Source: Anaspis maculata
Lineage: Eukaryota > Arthropoda > Insecta > Coleoptera > Scraptiidae
Reading direction: 5' to 3'
Assembly (NCBI GenBank): GCA_949128115.1
Contig: OX421963.1
Location: 35,075,979-35,139,978 of the forward strand
DNA length: 64,000 bases
In this document: in pieces, positions 22,399 to 37,300 of the stretch
How the letters are laid out: every line of letters begins with the position of its first letter
How positions within the stretch are numbered: position 1 is the stretch's first letter
Notes under the pieces: generated by a model
The model's database searches: none
Told to the model about the DNA's origin: nothing
What the model saw: the letters and a program-made list of their open reading frames with translations, nothing else
Position numbers and translations under genes: made by a program

Positions 22399-25300
22399 GT
22401 AAATATAAAGAACCCATACATTTTTTAAAACAAATAAGTACCTACATAATAATTTTTCAATTTTAGGTGGTGACTGATGTGGTTGACAAGTTGAAGAAAA
22501 AGAATCCATTGTTTAAAGCAATGTTCAGCCGAGTATTCTATGGGGGAAGTTTTTACGACAATCTGCGAGTAGGTAAACCAGAAGAGTTCGATTTGGATCT
22601 TTTAATGTTCCTGCCTAAAGCAGCGAAACCCAAGTTAGTTGACAGCAACATGCCGGGGTTTCTTCATCTGCAGCTGACCGATTATAATGGATGGATGAGA
22701 CAACCTGAGGCCCTTCCTGGATACAGGTAGGTATTTGAATTTAAAGTTTCAAGTTTTAGTTCGGTTTGAACTGTTATTATAAATGTAGGTCGAGGTGTAT
22801 GTATGCGTCCTGTAGTTCTTTTATTATATCCAACAAAGCTTAGGCAAATGTAGGAATACAGGTGTTTCAGAAAGTATATTGCTGCCACAGCTCAATGTCA
22901 AATGATGATGGTGGCAGGGTTGTCCCTAGATACTTTCAACATCAAATCTCGCATCAAATAAATAAGTTATTCTCATATTTTCAACCTGTCAAACAAATTT
23001 TCGATTTCAAATTATAATTTATTCGATATATTCCACTTTATACAGAGGGTGAGCCATTGATATGGGCGAGCTGATTAATGATATCGAAATGAACCAAACG
23101 GCACTGCAAACGGGAGGTCAAAGTGCAGTTTGTAAAATTATTTTCCTCTATACAGGGTGCCCCATTTTTGCGAAGCAGTTTTTGAACGAGCTTTTTTAAA
23201 TGGCACTTCCTCTATATTTTTGCATATTTGGATAAGCCCTTTTTCAGGCATTACAAATTTGTTTAGTTTTTGCAATTCGCTTCAACCGTTCAGAAGTTAT
23301 TGTTTTTTTAGCGCATTTTCCATCTTGATGAAAATCGCTATTGCAACCGCTTTGTCCGTCCGTCCGTCCGTCCGTTCCTCGAACTCCTCCCAAACTAGAC
23401 GACCTAGCTTTCTAATTTTTTCGCTGTTACATAGCTGCCACTCCCAAAGGAGGGCTAGACTATATTGGATGTCCATATTGCGCCGCCAACATAGAGAAAA
23501 CCGCCCCCGATAAACTTGAAATAACATAATATTGCACTTTCTACCAGACCTGATGCTCTGGTGTTCTTATTTTTTGAATAATACATAGTTGCCACTTATA
23601 AACGTAAGCCAATAAACATTCCGTCTTCAATATGCGCCGCCGACATGAAAAAACTGCTAAAAACCGCCCCCAACCACTATAAAATGAAAAACATAAACCC
23701 GAAGACATAGCGATCTGATTCTTTTGGTATATAAATAGCTGACTAAAAATGGGAAAGGATAGGCTACTTTTCGTTAGTCGCCGCCCCCAGATTCCGCCCC
23801 CAAACGATAAAAAGTGCAACTTTCATAAATGTTACTGATTGAGATGTTCCCTTAAACATTTAGAAACTGCCAACTCAAATTGTGCAACATTGGCTCAGCC
23901 GAACACTGCCGCTCCCACACGCCGCCCCCAAAGTAAGAGATAAATGAAAAACATGAACCCGAAGACATAGCGATCCAAGTTTTTCGCTTTATGAATAACT
24001 GACTGAAAATGGTAAAGGATAGGCTACTTTTGATATGGCGCCGCCTCCAGCTTCCGCCCCCAAAAGAAAAAAAGTGCGACTTTCAACAATTTTCACTGAT
24101 TTAGCTGATAATGTTACCTCGAACATTCAGAAACTCTTGACTCAAACTGTGCAAGAATTTCTTTGTCAAACTCTGCCGCTCCCACACGCCGCCCCCAAAA
24201 TAAGAGATAAATGTAAAACATGAACCTGAAAACATAGCGATCTAATTCTTTCATTATATTGATAGCTGACTAAAATTGGAAAAAAAAGCCACTTTTAATT
24301 AGCCGGCCGCCTCCAGCTGCCGCCTCCAAACTAAAAAAAATGCAACTTTCACAATTTTCACTGATTGTCACATTTCCCTTACATTTAGAAACTCTCAACT
24401 TAAACTGTGCCGAACACATAACGATCTAATTCTTTTGCTCTATGGATAGCTAACTAAAAATGGGAAAGAATAGGCTACCTTTGACATGGCGCCGCCTCCA
24501 ACTTCCACCCCCAAAAGAAAAAAAGTGCAACTTTTCAATAATTTCCACTGAATTACATTTTAATGTTACCTCAAACATTCAGAAACTCCCAACTCAAACT
24601 GTGGAAGAATTTCTTTGCCGAATGCTGCTATTCCCACACGCTGCCCTCAAAGTAAGAGATAAATGGAAAACATAAACCCGAAGACATAGCGATCTAATTC
24701 TTTCGCTATGTGGATAGCCGACTAAAAATGGGAAAGAATAGACTACTGTTGATCAGTCGCCGCTCCCAGCTCCCGCCCTCAAACAAAAAAATATGTTGAT
24801 GAGTGAAAGAATTTTCATTCAAACCTATTTCATTGGCAAGTACCCCATTCTGATAACACAATATCACAATGAGTTTCGAATGAAGAAAGCGGGCAAGGAA
24901 TAGTGTTTCTCCTTCAACCAAATTTCTTTACGTTCACAATATGCCTCTTTGAGAAAATGCGCTACTGAGACTCACGCACGTGAAGGCATACTCACTTGTT
25001 TTTAATTAATGCGTTTGTACGCCCTTACTAAATAAATCGCAAGGCACTTGGTTTTCAGGTTATCAAGTTGTGACTTTGCTCATGTTCAAGCAATACCATA
25101 GGATATCTTTTGGCAATAATATCGCCTACTTCCGTTTCGGTATCACCTTGCTGTGACACATCGATTTTGGTAAACTTTGAAGGGCCATAACTTCATTTTT
25201 TCAAATAGCACCTCCTGTTTTTTATTTCTTATTCGTATCAAGCGTCTCATTTCACATATTTTTCACCTCGTATGTTTTTTCTTAAAAGCTGATAATTTGG

Positions 25301-28300
25301 GTAATAGTTCGGTTTTTCTAAAAACTGGACACAAATTTTATCGATCAAACTTAGCGTGCAATGAAAATCAACTAATTCTGACAACCAATGTCAAAGTGAC
25401 TTCTATTGTGTTGTACGTCACTTTTAAATTTTGACAAGAAATTATCAAGTGAAAATTAAGAATGCTACGGAAAGCATATCTAATTATTACTTGCATATTT
25501 TCCCTGGTATTGACTCAAGCTTCATACACCCTATCTGACCTATCGTAAACGAAGCCCTGAAGAAAAAATCGGGTCAGTCAAAGTCAGGTGACCTGCAGGC
25601 CATGGCACCGGATCAAGTAATCAACCTAAAAATCAAACTAATCCTAAATCAAAACTGCATCAACTAATTCTGACAACCAACGTCAATATGACTTCTATTG
25701 TACGTCACTTTCAAATTTAGACAAGAAATTATTATGTAAAAATTAAAAAACTCAAAATGTCGGAGCAAGGAACTTAACAATATTAATTATTGAGGTAGTG
25801 CGACAAATCAATAGTGATAACATTTACTACTACATTTGCAATCGTAAAAACTGTTTGAAATGACAAAATTTCTTGTCAAAATTTAAAAGTGACGTACAGT
25901 AGAAGTCACTTTGACGTTGGTGGTCAGAATTAGTTGATTTTTATTGCACGCCAAGTTTAATCGATGAAATTTGTGTCCAGTTTTTACAAAAAAGCGAATT
26001 ATTTTCCAAACTATCAACTTTTGAGAAAAAACATAAGATGTAAAAAAGATGTGAAATGAGACGCTTGATACGAATAAGAAATAAACAAGTGAGTATGCCT
26101 TCACGTGCGTGAGTCTCAGTAGCGCATTTTCTCAAAGAGGCATATTGTGAACGTAAAGAAATTTGGTTGAAGGAGAAACACCATTCCTTGCCCACTTTCT
26201 TCATTTGAAACTCATTGTGATATTTTGTTATCAGAATGGGGTACTTGCCAACTAAATAGATTTGAATAAAAATTCTTTCACTCATCAATATTTTTTTGTT
26301 TGAGGGCGGGAGCTGGGAGCGGCGACTAATCAAAAGTGGCCTATCTCTTCCCATTTTTAGTCAGCTATCCATAAAGCGGAACAATTAGATCGCCATGTCT
26401 TCAAGGTTATGTTTTACATTTATCTCTTACTTTGGGGGCGGCGTGTGGGAGCGGCAGAGTTTGACAAAGAAATTTTTCCACAGTTTGAGTTGGGAGTTTC
26501 TGAATGTTTGAGGTAACATTAAAATGTAAATCAGTGGAAATTATTGGAAGTTGCACTTTTTTCTTTTGGGGGTGGAAGTTGGAGGCGGCGTCATATCAAA
26601 AGTAGCCTATTCTTTCCCATTTTTAGTAAGCTATCTATATAGCGAAAGAATTAGATCGTTATGTCTTCGGGTTTATGTTTTCCATTCATCTCTCACTTTG
26701 ATGGCAGCGTATGGGGGCGGCAGCATTCGGCAAAGTAACTGTTGCACAGTTTGAGTTGGAAGTTACTAAATGTAAGGGAAATATGACAATTAGTGAAAAT
26801 TGTGAAAGTTGCATTTTTTGCTTGGAGGCGGCGGCTAATTAAAGTGGCCTATTTTTTTCCAATTTCAGTCAGCTATCAATATAGTGAAAGAATTAGATCG
26901 CTATGTCTTCAGGTTCATGTTTTTCATTTATCTCTTACTTTGGGGGCGGCGTGTGGGAGCGGCAGCGTTCGGCTGAGCAAATGTTGCACAATTTGAGTTG
27001 GCAGTTCCTAAATGTTAAAGGGAACATCTTAATCAGTAACATTTGTGAAAGTTGCACTTTTTATCGTTTGGGGGCGGAATCTGGGGGCGGCGACTAACCA
27101 AAAGTAGCCTATCCTTTCCCATTTTTAGTCAGCTATTTATATACCGATAGAATCAGATCGCTATGTCTTCAGGTTTATGTTTTTCATCCATCTCTCACTT
27201 TGATGGCAGCGTATGGGGGCGGCAGCATTCGGCAAAGTAACTGTTGCACAGTTTGAGTTGGAAGTTACTGAATGTAAGGGAAATATGACAATCAGTGAAA
27301 ATTGTGAAAGTTGCATTTTTTTACTTGGAGGCGGCAGCTGGAGGCGGCAGCTGGAGGCGGCGGCTAATTAAAAGTGGCCTATCTTTTTCCAATTTCAGTC
27401 AGCTATTAATATAGTGAAAGAATTAGATCGTTATGTCTTCAGGTTCATGTTTTTCATTTATCTTTTACTTTGGGGGCGGCGTGTCGGAGCGGCAGCGTTC
27501 GGCTGAGCAAATGTTGCACAATTTGAGTTGGCAGTTCCTAAATGTTGAAGGGAACATCTCAATCAGTAACATTTGTGAAAGTTGCACTTTTTATCGTTTG
27601 GGGGCGGAATCTGGGGGCGGCGACTAACCAAAAGTAGCCTATCCTTTCCCATTTTTAGTCAGCTATTTATATACCGAAAGAATCAGATCGCTATGTCTTC
27701 GGGTTCATGTTTTTCATTTTAAAGTGCTTGGGGGCGGTTTTTAGCAGTTTTTTCATGTTGGCGGCGCATATTGAAGACGGAATGTTTTTTGGCTTACGTT
27801 TATAAGTGGCAACTATGTATTATTCAAAAAATGAGAACACTAGAGCATCAGGTCTGGTAGAAAGTGCAATATTATGTTATTTCAAGTTTATCGGGGGCGG
27901 TTTTCTCTATGTTGGCGGCGCAATATGGACATCCAATATAGCCTAGCCCTCCTTTGGGAGTGGCAGCTATGTAACAGCGAAAAAATTAGAAAGCTAGGTC
28001 GTCTAGTTTGGGAGGAGTTCGATGAACGGACGGACGGACGGACGGACGGACGGACAAAGCGGTTGCAATAGCGATTTTCATCAAGATGGAAAATGCGCTA
28101 AAAACAGGGGGTGCTATTTGAAAAAATTGAGTTATAGCCCTCAAAGTTTACCAAAATCAATGTGTCACAGCAAGGTGATACCAAAACGGAAATAGGCGAT
28201 ATTACCGCCAAAAGATACCCTATATGCTATTGCTTAAACATGAGCGAAGTCGCAACTTGATAACCTAAAAACCAAGTGTCTTGCGATTTATTTAGTAAGT

Positions 28301-31300
28301 GCCTACAAACTCATTAATTTTTAGAAAAAAATTAATAACTTCTGAACGGTTGAAGCGAATTGCAAAAACCAAACGAATTTGTAATGCCTGAGGAAGGGCA
28401 AATTCAAATATGCAAAAATATACAGGGATGCCATTAAAAAAAGCTCGTTCAAAAACTGCTCTGCAAAAATGGGGCACCCTGTATAGAGCAAAATAATTTT
28501 ACAAACTGCACTTTGATCTCCCGTTTGCAGTGCCGTTTGGTTCATTTCGATATTGTTAATGGCGTAGATGTAATTGAGCTCGCCTCTCGGTTCGCCCATA
28601 TCAATGACTCACCCTGTATACAGGATGGTTCAAAAGTGTTGGGCTATCTTAACGGTGCATAATACAGGATGATTAATGACTGACCTTACATAGGCTAATG
28701 GCAGATAGAGGACTTCGAGGCGAGTCAAGATCCACATAAGGAATTTTGTTTGCTCTATTGGTTACGAAGATACAGGGTGTTTTGTGTGTTTCGTGTGAAA
28801 CTTTGATGAGCGATATTTTGTTGAAATTCATCAATAATGTTTCTGTGTTGGAACTTATCCAGAAGCCATACCGGGTATTTCAAAATCCAAGGCCGGGCTA
28901 GAAAAAATGTGCCCCTTTGTTATTTAATCAAAAAGTACATTTACCGACCGCTTTTCTAGAAAACTGCTGTCGGATTCGAAAAGATAAGGAAAAATGCTTC
29001 AAGAATCACTCTTAAATTCAGATGGCACACCTAAACCGTTTTGACAATAAAATCGAATGTTAAATTTGTGCTAAGTTTCCATATTCAGTCGGACATAATC
29101 GACTCATTGTTTGATTGAATTCATCCAAATTAATTTTTTGGCTTGTCTCTGTTCAATAGAAGGGCTTGGTTGAAAGAAAAATTCCATAGCCGAAGATTTT
29201 TTTACGACCAAATCGAATCCAATTTCGTGCTTCACTCTCGAATTTGTCATGAAAAAAAAATGGTTGGCTCTGGAGTTTTTCTTTCAACCAAGCCCTTCTA
29301 TTGAACAGAGACAAGCCAAAAAATGAATTTGAATGAATTCAATCAAACAATGAGTCGATTATGTCCTATTGATAATGGAAACTTACCCACAAATTTAACA
29401 TTTAATTTTATTGTCGGAACGGTTTAGGTGTGCCATCTAAATTTGAGAGTATGAGCATTTTTCTTCAGCTTTTCGAATCCGACAGCAGTTTTCTAGAAAA
29501 TCGATTAGAAAATGTACTTATTGATCAAATAACAAAGGGGCACATTTTTTCTAGCCCGGCCCTGGATTTTGAAATACCCGGTATGGCTTCTGGATAAGTT
29601 CCAACACAGAAACATTATTGGTGAATTTCAACAAAATAGCTCTAAATATATCAATACAAAAATATCGCTCATCAAAGTTTCATACGAAACACACAAAACA
29701 CCCTGTATCTTCGTAACCAATGGAAAACACAAAATTTCTTCTGTGGATCCTGACTCGCCTCGAACTCCCCTATCTCCCATTAGCCTATGTAAGGTCACTC
29801 ATGAATCACCCTGTATAATAATAATAAATAGCATTTATTTCCAACAGAGGTAGACATCTAATACAGGAAATATTATGCCGGAGTACAACACAAGTATTAA
29901 AATAACGAACAGTTAATTAACATTTAACAAATAGAAAGAATCATCATGAGGGATCAATAATTAATCAGTGTATGCCAGAGAACAGCTCAAAATGTAAGTC
30001 AGAGAGTCGAAGTTAATAGGTCTGTTCCATCAGGAGTCCCTGACTGTCCGTGGACGTCAGCAGCATGCGCATTACGATTCTGGCGTTCCATAAATCGTAA
30101 TGCGCAGGCTGCTGACGTCCACGGACAGTCAGGGACTCCTGATGGAACAAACCTATTATAACATGCAGTCAGGATACAGCCTGTTGAACGTAATGCACAT
30201 GAAAATAGAGGTAATAATATGGAGGTTTAATAGAGTGCTGGAAAGTTATTGAAAAAATTCCATGTTTTTTGATAAACAACTTTTCAGCACTCTTCCACAC
30301 CTCCATCACAGAATCCTCCATATTACGCATCTTCAAGGTGGTCCGACACTTTTGAAGCACCTGTAACCCCTGGAATGGATAAATCAAGTTTGCTTTCGAG
30401 CGTTGAACGTTGAACTTTTGTCTTGACTCGATATTCGACATCAAACACAATCCCACTACTGCGGGCCATTCCGGACAATTGTCCGGCAATTAATTATGGT
30501 GGACATTTAAGACGATCATGATTAATTGTACGGACAATTTACATCAATATTTTTATCTAAGTATTAGTACAGTAAAAGTAGGTACCTTTACAGTCTACTG
30601 ACTTTTATTAAGTACCAATTTATTTCCATTTAACCATCAGGGACCTTATAACACTCTTGGATGACAAGCACTTTCTCGACACTGGAAAAGTAAGGTCTTG
30701 GATGGAAAGCATTATGCAATCAACTTTGAATGAATTCGAAAAACGGAATGGCAGATACATCATTAAAGCAAAAGGCGAAACGTTCGAAGTGAGTATATTT
30801 TGAGTAGGCCAAGTACTTTGACCTTGAGCAGCGAGTTTATTGGAAAAGTCGATTCATTTTAGTACCATACAATTGGCGAGTTTCAAGATCGAATACGCCA
30901 TCTGACGGCCAACGTGTAAACGACGTTTGTGCACGGATCAACTGCAGATTTGTGTGGGCTCTTATGAGCGTTGCGGTGTTTGGGGACTTTATTTGATTCC
31001 ATCTGACTTGACGCGACGTTAATTTTTTCCAAAAAAGTACGTGAGCCACGCATGTTTCATTATCTTGAATATATAAGGTGTCGTCGATTGCAAAAGCATT
31101 GCATTTTTAAATAATAGTGGCACGTGTACAACGACTAGCAAGCAAAAGTGGCATAGAATGGAAGGTGAGAAGATAGATAGTGACAAAAAGTGGCGGAGAA
31201 TTAGTTGTTTCCGAGTGCGAGTCGCGCTGTGGAAACCGGAAAAAGGAATAGTTACATTTTCACCCTTTCTTGTCGAAAGCGAAAGACGCAAGTTGGGTAG

Positions 31301-34300
31301 TCAAAATGACAAACAAACTCGGCACTGTGGAAAATATGAGTACGAGAAAAGCCTGGAAAGTGTCGCTGAAAATGGGAACTTTATATGGCTGTATCGAAGA
31401 AGCACAGCTGCGATATTTTTGCATGTCCCGGACTGGCCTGCTTTGCAAGTGCATTTGAACGTTCCAATTTCACAGGAACTGCTACTACTATTTTTTTTAA
31501 ATTACATTCCCAGTTACCTAGTGAGGAGATTCATACAATGCGCTTGTTTGTAAACACAATTCAAATATGTCTATGTTTAAATTGATGCTTGATTCGATTC
31601 GCTTTCGACTTAAAAACCTCCATAACACTCAATTGCGCTTCTGTCATTTTTGAGTTCCACCGCAATACTAATTAACCACGTTTCACGTCTGGAGGACATT
31701 GAAAACCGCTTACACTGATGAGATTTTTGAACACACGGGCAACAATCCGTGCTCTATCCGACATGTTTGTTTACATGCGAAGCGCATCAGCAGCGCCACC
31801 ATCGGTAATGTTACTCGCCAATAGCACTACCAGAAGCGACACCCTGCCTTTCCGCCAAATTCATATTTTTATGCGCATGCCTTGAAGGCGGCCATATTTT
31901 TGATAGGATATCTGATTTTGTCATTGGGCGCGTTTCCGCGTTTGGATATTACCTCGAAGCGAGCAGACAGGGAGCGGTCACGTGATGACAGAACGATCCG
32001 GATCCGAATAATTACTGTTGGACAACGGTCGAGATTACTCGAGCTGACCCACCATTGCTAACGTATATCCCATACCTACACTTTCTATTTCCAGTAGAAT
32101 GACTTTTTGGAGCCAAAACAAAGTGACAAGCTGTAGCGCAGGGATAATACGGCCGATGGTCACTGATAGTTTCGCTCCAAAACTTTGCAGGCGCCATCAG
32201 CCGTAGGCGCAGCCCCTCAGCTTGTCACTTTTTTTTTGCTCCAAAAAGTCATTCTACTGAAAATAGAAGGTGTATGGGATATATGTTAATTGTGTAGAAA
32301 AATTATTTGGGAGCTCGGTCCAAAACCTTGATGAAACTGACCTCACCCAGTGATATTAGTCCTGCCAAAACAATGGCACGCGGTCATGAAATCTCACTAA
32401 TGACTAATGAAAAAGACCACCGCAAGTGCCGCTTCTGGTAGTGCTATTCTGTGGTAGTACCTCATCCATCGAGTGTTTAAATGAATTTTTAATTAAGGCA
32501 GGCTGTGGCCCGTTCATATTTAGGGGTGTGAAGATGAGTTTGGCTAGGGCACAGCCTACTTGAATTGAGAATTCATTTGGTCAAACAATATAACATCCGA
32601 GGACAATAAACTACAAGAAGTCTATCAATAAAATAATCATGGATGCATGGTTAATAAAACAAGTGATCCGACGAACTATCTTTTTGCGGCACCAAGAGCG
32701 GCCGCGAACATCGATTCTGTGTAAGAGAGACAGGGCTTACACAAGAGCTTTGTGCTTTGTGAGAATCATTGCTTGATTCTTCCAAAAAATTGTACTTTAG
32801 TTTCTTCCAGAAGATTCCTGAATTCTTCTTTTTCTTCACGTCGTTGATCATGCAGAAGATCTTGCTGTTGTTGGAGATTTTTTAATTCTTCTTTTTCTTC
32901 CAGACGTTCTTTCTCTTGTTCTTCTAGAAGACTTTTCTGCTGCTGCATCATCGCCATGATGCTCGCCAAAGTGTCTTCGACTCCTGTCTTCGACATGCTT
33001 CTCCTCTCCGGAATTTACAAATCCATTCCCAAATTACCTACTCAACACCCTGCAGTCGCAGGCCGTAGGTATTACTTCTCAATAATACCGCTTTTGACAC
33101 CAAATGTTACGGGTTTCCGTTTGGGTTCTTTTGAGACGATCGTGACGCACTTGGATACATCGCCGATTACTACTAGCTGTGTTCTATCTGCTCGTAGTCG
33201 CTTTGAATTTGAAACTGGTCCCCAGTCGACGCATATATATCGGTGCTTACACAGGATGTCCTAGGTTTAATGATTCTTACTTTGCCAGTCGATAGAGAAT
33301 CAAAAACAAAGGGCTTTCTCAGAAAAACATACATCGAAAAATTTAAAATAGCGGAGATACAGCCCTCCAAATTTTGGAACTAGAAAATTTTCTTTCCCCA
33401 TAACTTCTGAACCGTTCAACCAATGTGCCTCAAATTTCACAAAAAAAATAGCTCAGAAATACTGACTCATGAACTGCTTATAATAATTTTTTCGAGACGC
33501 TCCAGTGGTGTAGACTGTAGATATTAAGGTCAAAAAAAATTGTTATGAGCAGTTCATAAGCCAGTATTACTGAGCTATCTTTGTGAAATTTGAAGCAAAT
33601 CGGTTGAACGGTCCAGAAATTATGGGAAAAGGACAATTTTAGTCTCAAATTTTGAAGGTATCTATCTCCGTTATTTTAAATTTTTCGATTTATGTTTTCC
33701 CGAGAAAGCCCTTCTGGTCCGGGCGCTTATGTATGAAAAACTAGGTCCCGTGGCGGTATTCATGATAGTTGTATGAAAATTGTTTTGTTCAATCGGGGAT
33801 AGCCCTTGGAACAATTTTTTTTTTGGTGGCAATCGATATTCCTTGTCGTTGATTTTTGATGGCTTCTTCAAAATGAAGACATAAACCTTCTAGAGCTCCG
33901 GCTCTACTGGACAGATTTTCAAATGTGTATGTTTATTTTGAAGGTAATGTGAAACTCTACGAAATGAATGTAATAGTAAAATATATAATCCAAAAAACTT
34001 GACAACAGACACCTAATTGAATTTTCTGAAATGCAAATTAAACAAGTGAGTATGCCTTCACGTGCGTGAGTCTCAGTAGCGCATTTTCTCAAAGAGGCAT
34101 ATTGTGAACGTAAAGAAATTTGGTTGAAGGAGAAACACCATTCCTTGCCCACTCTCTTCATTCGTAACTCATTGTGATATTTTGTTATTAGAATGGGGTA
34201 CTTGCCAATGAAATAGATTTGAATGAAAATTCTTTCAGTCATCAATATTTTTTTGATTGAGGGCGGGAGCTGGGAGCGGCGTCTAATCAACAGTAGTCTA

Positions 34301-37300
34301 TTCTTTCCCATTTTTAGTCGGCTATCCATATAGCGAAAGAATTAGATCGCTATGTCTTCGGGTTTATGTTTTCCATTTATCTCTTACTTTGAGGGCAGCG
34401 TGTGGGGGTGGCAGCATTCGGCAAAGTAACTGTTGCACAGTTTGAGTTAGGAGTTTCTAAATGTTTAAGGAAATATGACAATAAGTGAAAATTGTGAAAG
34501 TTGAATTTTTGTTTGTTTGGGGGCGGGAGCTGGAGGCGGCGACTAATCAAAAGTGGCCTATCTCTTCCCATTTTTAGTCAGCTATCTATATAGCGGAACA
34601 ATTAGATCGCTATGTCTTCAGGGTTATGTTTTACATTTATCTTTTACTTTGTGGGCGGCGTGTGGGAGCGGCAGAGTTTGGCAAAGATATTCTTCCACAG
34701 TTTGAGTTGGGAGTTTCTGAATATTTGAGGTAACATTAAAATGTAAATCAGTGGAAATTATTGAAAGTTGCACTTTTTTTCTTTTGGGGGTGGAAGTTGG
34801 AGGCGGCGCCATATCAAAAGTAGCCTATTCTTTCCCATTTTTAGTAAGCTATCTATATAGCGAAAGAATTAGATCGTTATGTCTTCGGGTTTATGTTTTC
34901 CATTCATCTTTCACTTTGATGGCAGCGTGTGGGGGCGGCAGCATTCGGCAAAGTAACTGTTGCACAGTTTGAGTTGGAAGTTTCTAAATGTAAGGGAAAT
35001 ATGACAATCAGTGAAAATTGTGAAAGTTGCATTTTTTTTGTTTGGAGGCGGCAGCTGGAGGCGGCGGCTAATTAAAAGGGGCCTATCTTTTTCCAATTTC
35101 AGTCAGATATCAATATAGTGAAAGAATTAGATCGCTATGTCTTCAGGTTCATGTTTTACATTTATCTCTCACTTTGGGGGCGGCGTGTGGGAGCGGCAGA
35201 GTTTGGCGAAGAAATTCTTGCACAGTTTGAGTCAAGAGTCTCTAAATGTTCGAGGTAACATTAAAATGTAAATCAGTGGAAATTATTGAAAGTTGCACTT
35301 TTTTTCTTTTGGGGGTGGCAGTTGGAGGCGGCGCCATATCAAAAGTAGCCTATTCTTTCCCATTTTTAGTTAGCTATCCATATAGCGAAAAACTTAGATC
35401 GCTATGTCTTCGGGTTCATGTTTTTCATTTATCTCTTACTTTGGGGGCGGCGTGTGGGAGCGGCAGCGTTCGGCTGAGCAAATGTTGCACAATTTGAGTT
35501 GGCAGTTCCTAAATGTTAGGGGGGACAGCTAAATCAGTAACATTTGTGAAAGTTGCACTTTATATCGTTTGGGGGCGGAATCTGGGGGCGGCGACTAACC
35601 AAAAGTAGCCTATCCTTTCCCATTTTTAGTCAGCTATTTATATACCGAAAGAATCAGATCGCTATGTCTTCGGGTTTATGTTTTTCATTTTAAAGTGATT
35701 GGGGGCGGTTTTTAGCAGTTTTTCATGTCGGCGGCGCATATTGAAGACGGAATGTTTCTTGGCTTACGTTTATAAGTAGCAACTATGTATTATTCAAAAA
35801 ATGAGAACACTAGAGCATCAGGTCTGGTAGAAAGTGCAGTATTATGTTATTTCAAGTTTATCGGGGGCGGTTTTCTCTATGTTGGCGGCGCAATATGGAC
35901 ATCCAATATAGCCTAGCCCTCCTTTGGGAGTGGCAGCTATGTAACAGCGAAAAAATTAGAAAGCTAGGTCGTCTAGTTTGGGAGGAGTTCGAGGAACGGA
36001 CGGACGGACGGACGGACGGACGGACGGACAAAGCGGTTGCAATAGCGATTTTCATCAAGATGGAAAATGCGCTAAAAACAATACAATCTTGACCCAGATA
36101 GCCTTCTCAACGAACAAACCGATTTTGACAACATCTACATTATACCAGCTCTACTCCCAATTTTATAATCCCCTCCTTAATTTTCTTTTGTTGTTTTACC
36201 TGTTACGTCTATTCTTCATTGTTACATCATTACTAAGACATAAAGTTCTATGCTATGTCACATCAGTTTTGAAAATGGCTTTATATACAGGATGATCCGA
36301 CTTTTATGTCATTAAATTTAAGGCTCGATAAAGAATGAAAAATGAAGGGGACTTTCTCCAGAAAACATATTTGAGAAATGCCTAATAACAGAGATACAGC
36401 CCTTCAAAGTTGGAAATAAATAATCGTTTTTTTCGCATAACTTTTAAACCGTTTAACCGATTTGATTATAAATAGAACCAAAGGTTCACTGAAATTGAGT
36501 GACGGAAAAAAGAACGAAAAACAAAAGGTCGAAAACAAAACATCGAATGCATAAGGTCGAAAAAGAAAAGGTCGAATTTACAATATATCGAAAGTGATGA
36601 TGATCGAAATACATATGGTCGAAAATACATAATATCGAATAACAGAATGTCGAAAAACAAAAGGTCGAAAAACAAAAGGTCGAAAAACAATTGGTCGAAA
36701 AACAATTGGTCGAAAAACAAAACGTCGAAAAGCAATAGATCGAGAAACAAAAAATCGAAAAGAAAAGGTCTAGAAAGAAAAACCGTGAAAATCGAAATTG
36801 AGCGCGAAATTAGGTGTATGTACAATTGTTGTAAAGACAAATGATTCGAAAGTTTGGGACGGGATGAGAGAAGCACTGAGTCAAAAATCAACTAGCCCAA
36901 ATTTATTTCTGTGGAAAAACCTAATCAGGCCTTGTAAAAAAAAATACTGAGCCTGACAAGATCTGTGTGGTGTGTACACCGATTTATGAGTATAGATCAA
37001 TTTTGCGTCAAAAAACCGAATCAGTTTTGCAAAAAAAAAACTGAACCTGACGAGGTCCATGTACACAGCTTCACGTTTCAGAGTGGATTTTGCGTCAAAA
37101 GAAAAAAACGGAACAGGTCTGCAAAAAAATTACTGAGCCTGACGAGGTCCATGCATGTGTCCAAGTTAATTTTGCGTCGAAAAATTAAATCAGGGCTTGA
37201 AAAAAAAAAAAAAAAAAAAAAACACTGACGAGGTCCATGTGCACAACTTGACGTTTCAAAGTTGATTTTGCGTCAAGAAACCGAATCAGGTGTGTGAAAA

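Larger units (their letters stand above)
23043..28616. mobile_element. 5.6-kb foldback in cGLR intron 2
   Basis: The ends TA-CAGAGGGTGAGCCATTG (from 23041) and its complement finishing CACCCTG-TA at 28616-28618 are mirrored. A second mirrored pair lies inside (CAGGGTGCCCC at 23153 and its complement ending 28481). From there the two arms pair for over 2 kb, each containing a GTCC microsatellite and a 262-bp tandem array. The loop lies near 25450-25870. No coding gene is present. Confidence 0.8.

Noticed and set aside
31158..31553. 131-codon + strand frame in cGLR intron 3
   Set aside because: No recognisable motif, overlapped by several other open frames on both strands and no splice partner in phase.
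23580..36090. Regularly spaced repeats resembling a CRISPR array
   Set aside because: Unit length is about 262 bp with no short repeat/spacer alternation, in eukaryotic intron sequence; these are tandem arrays.
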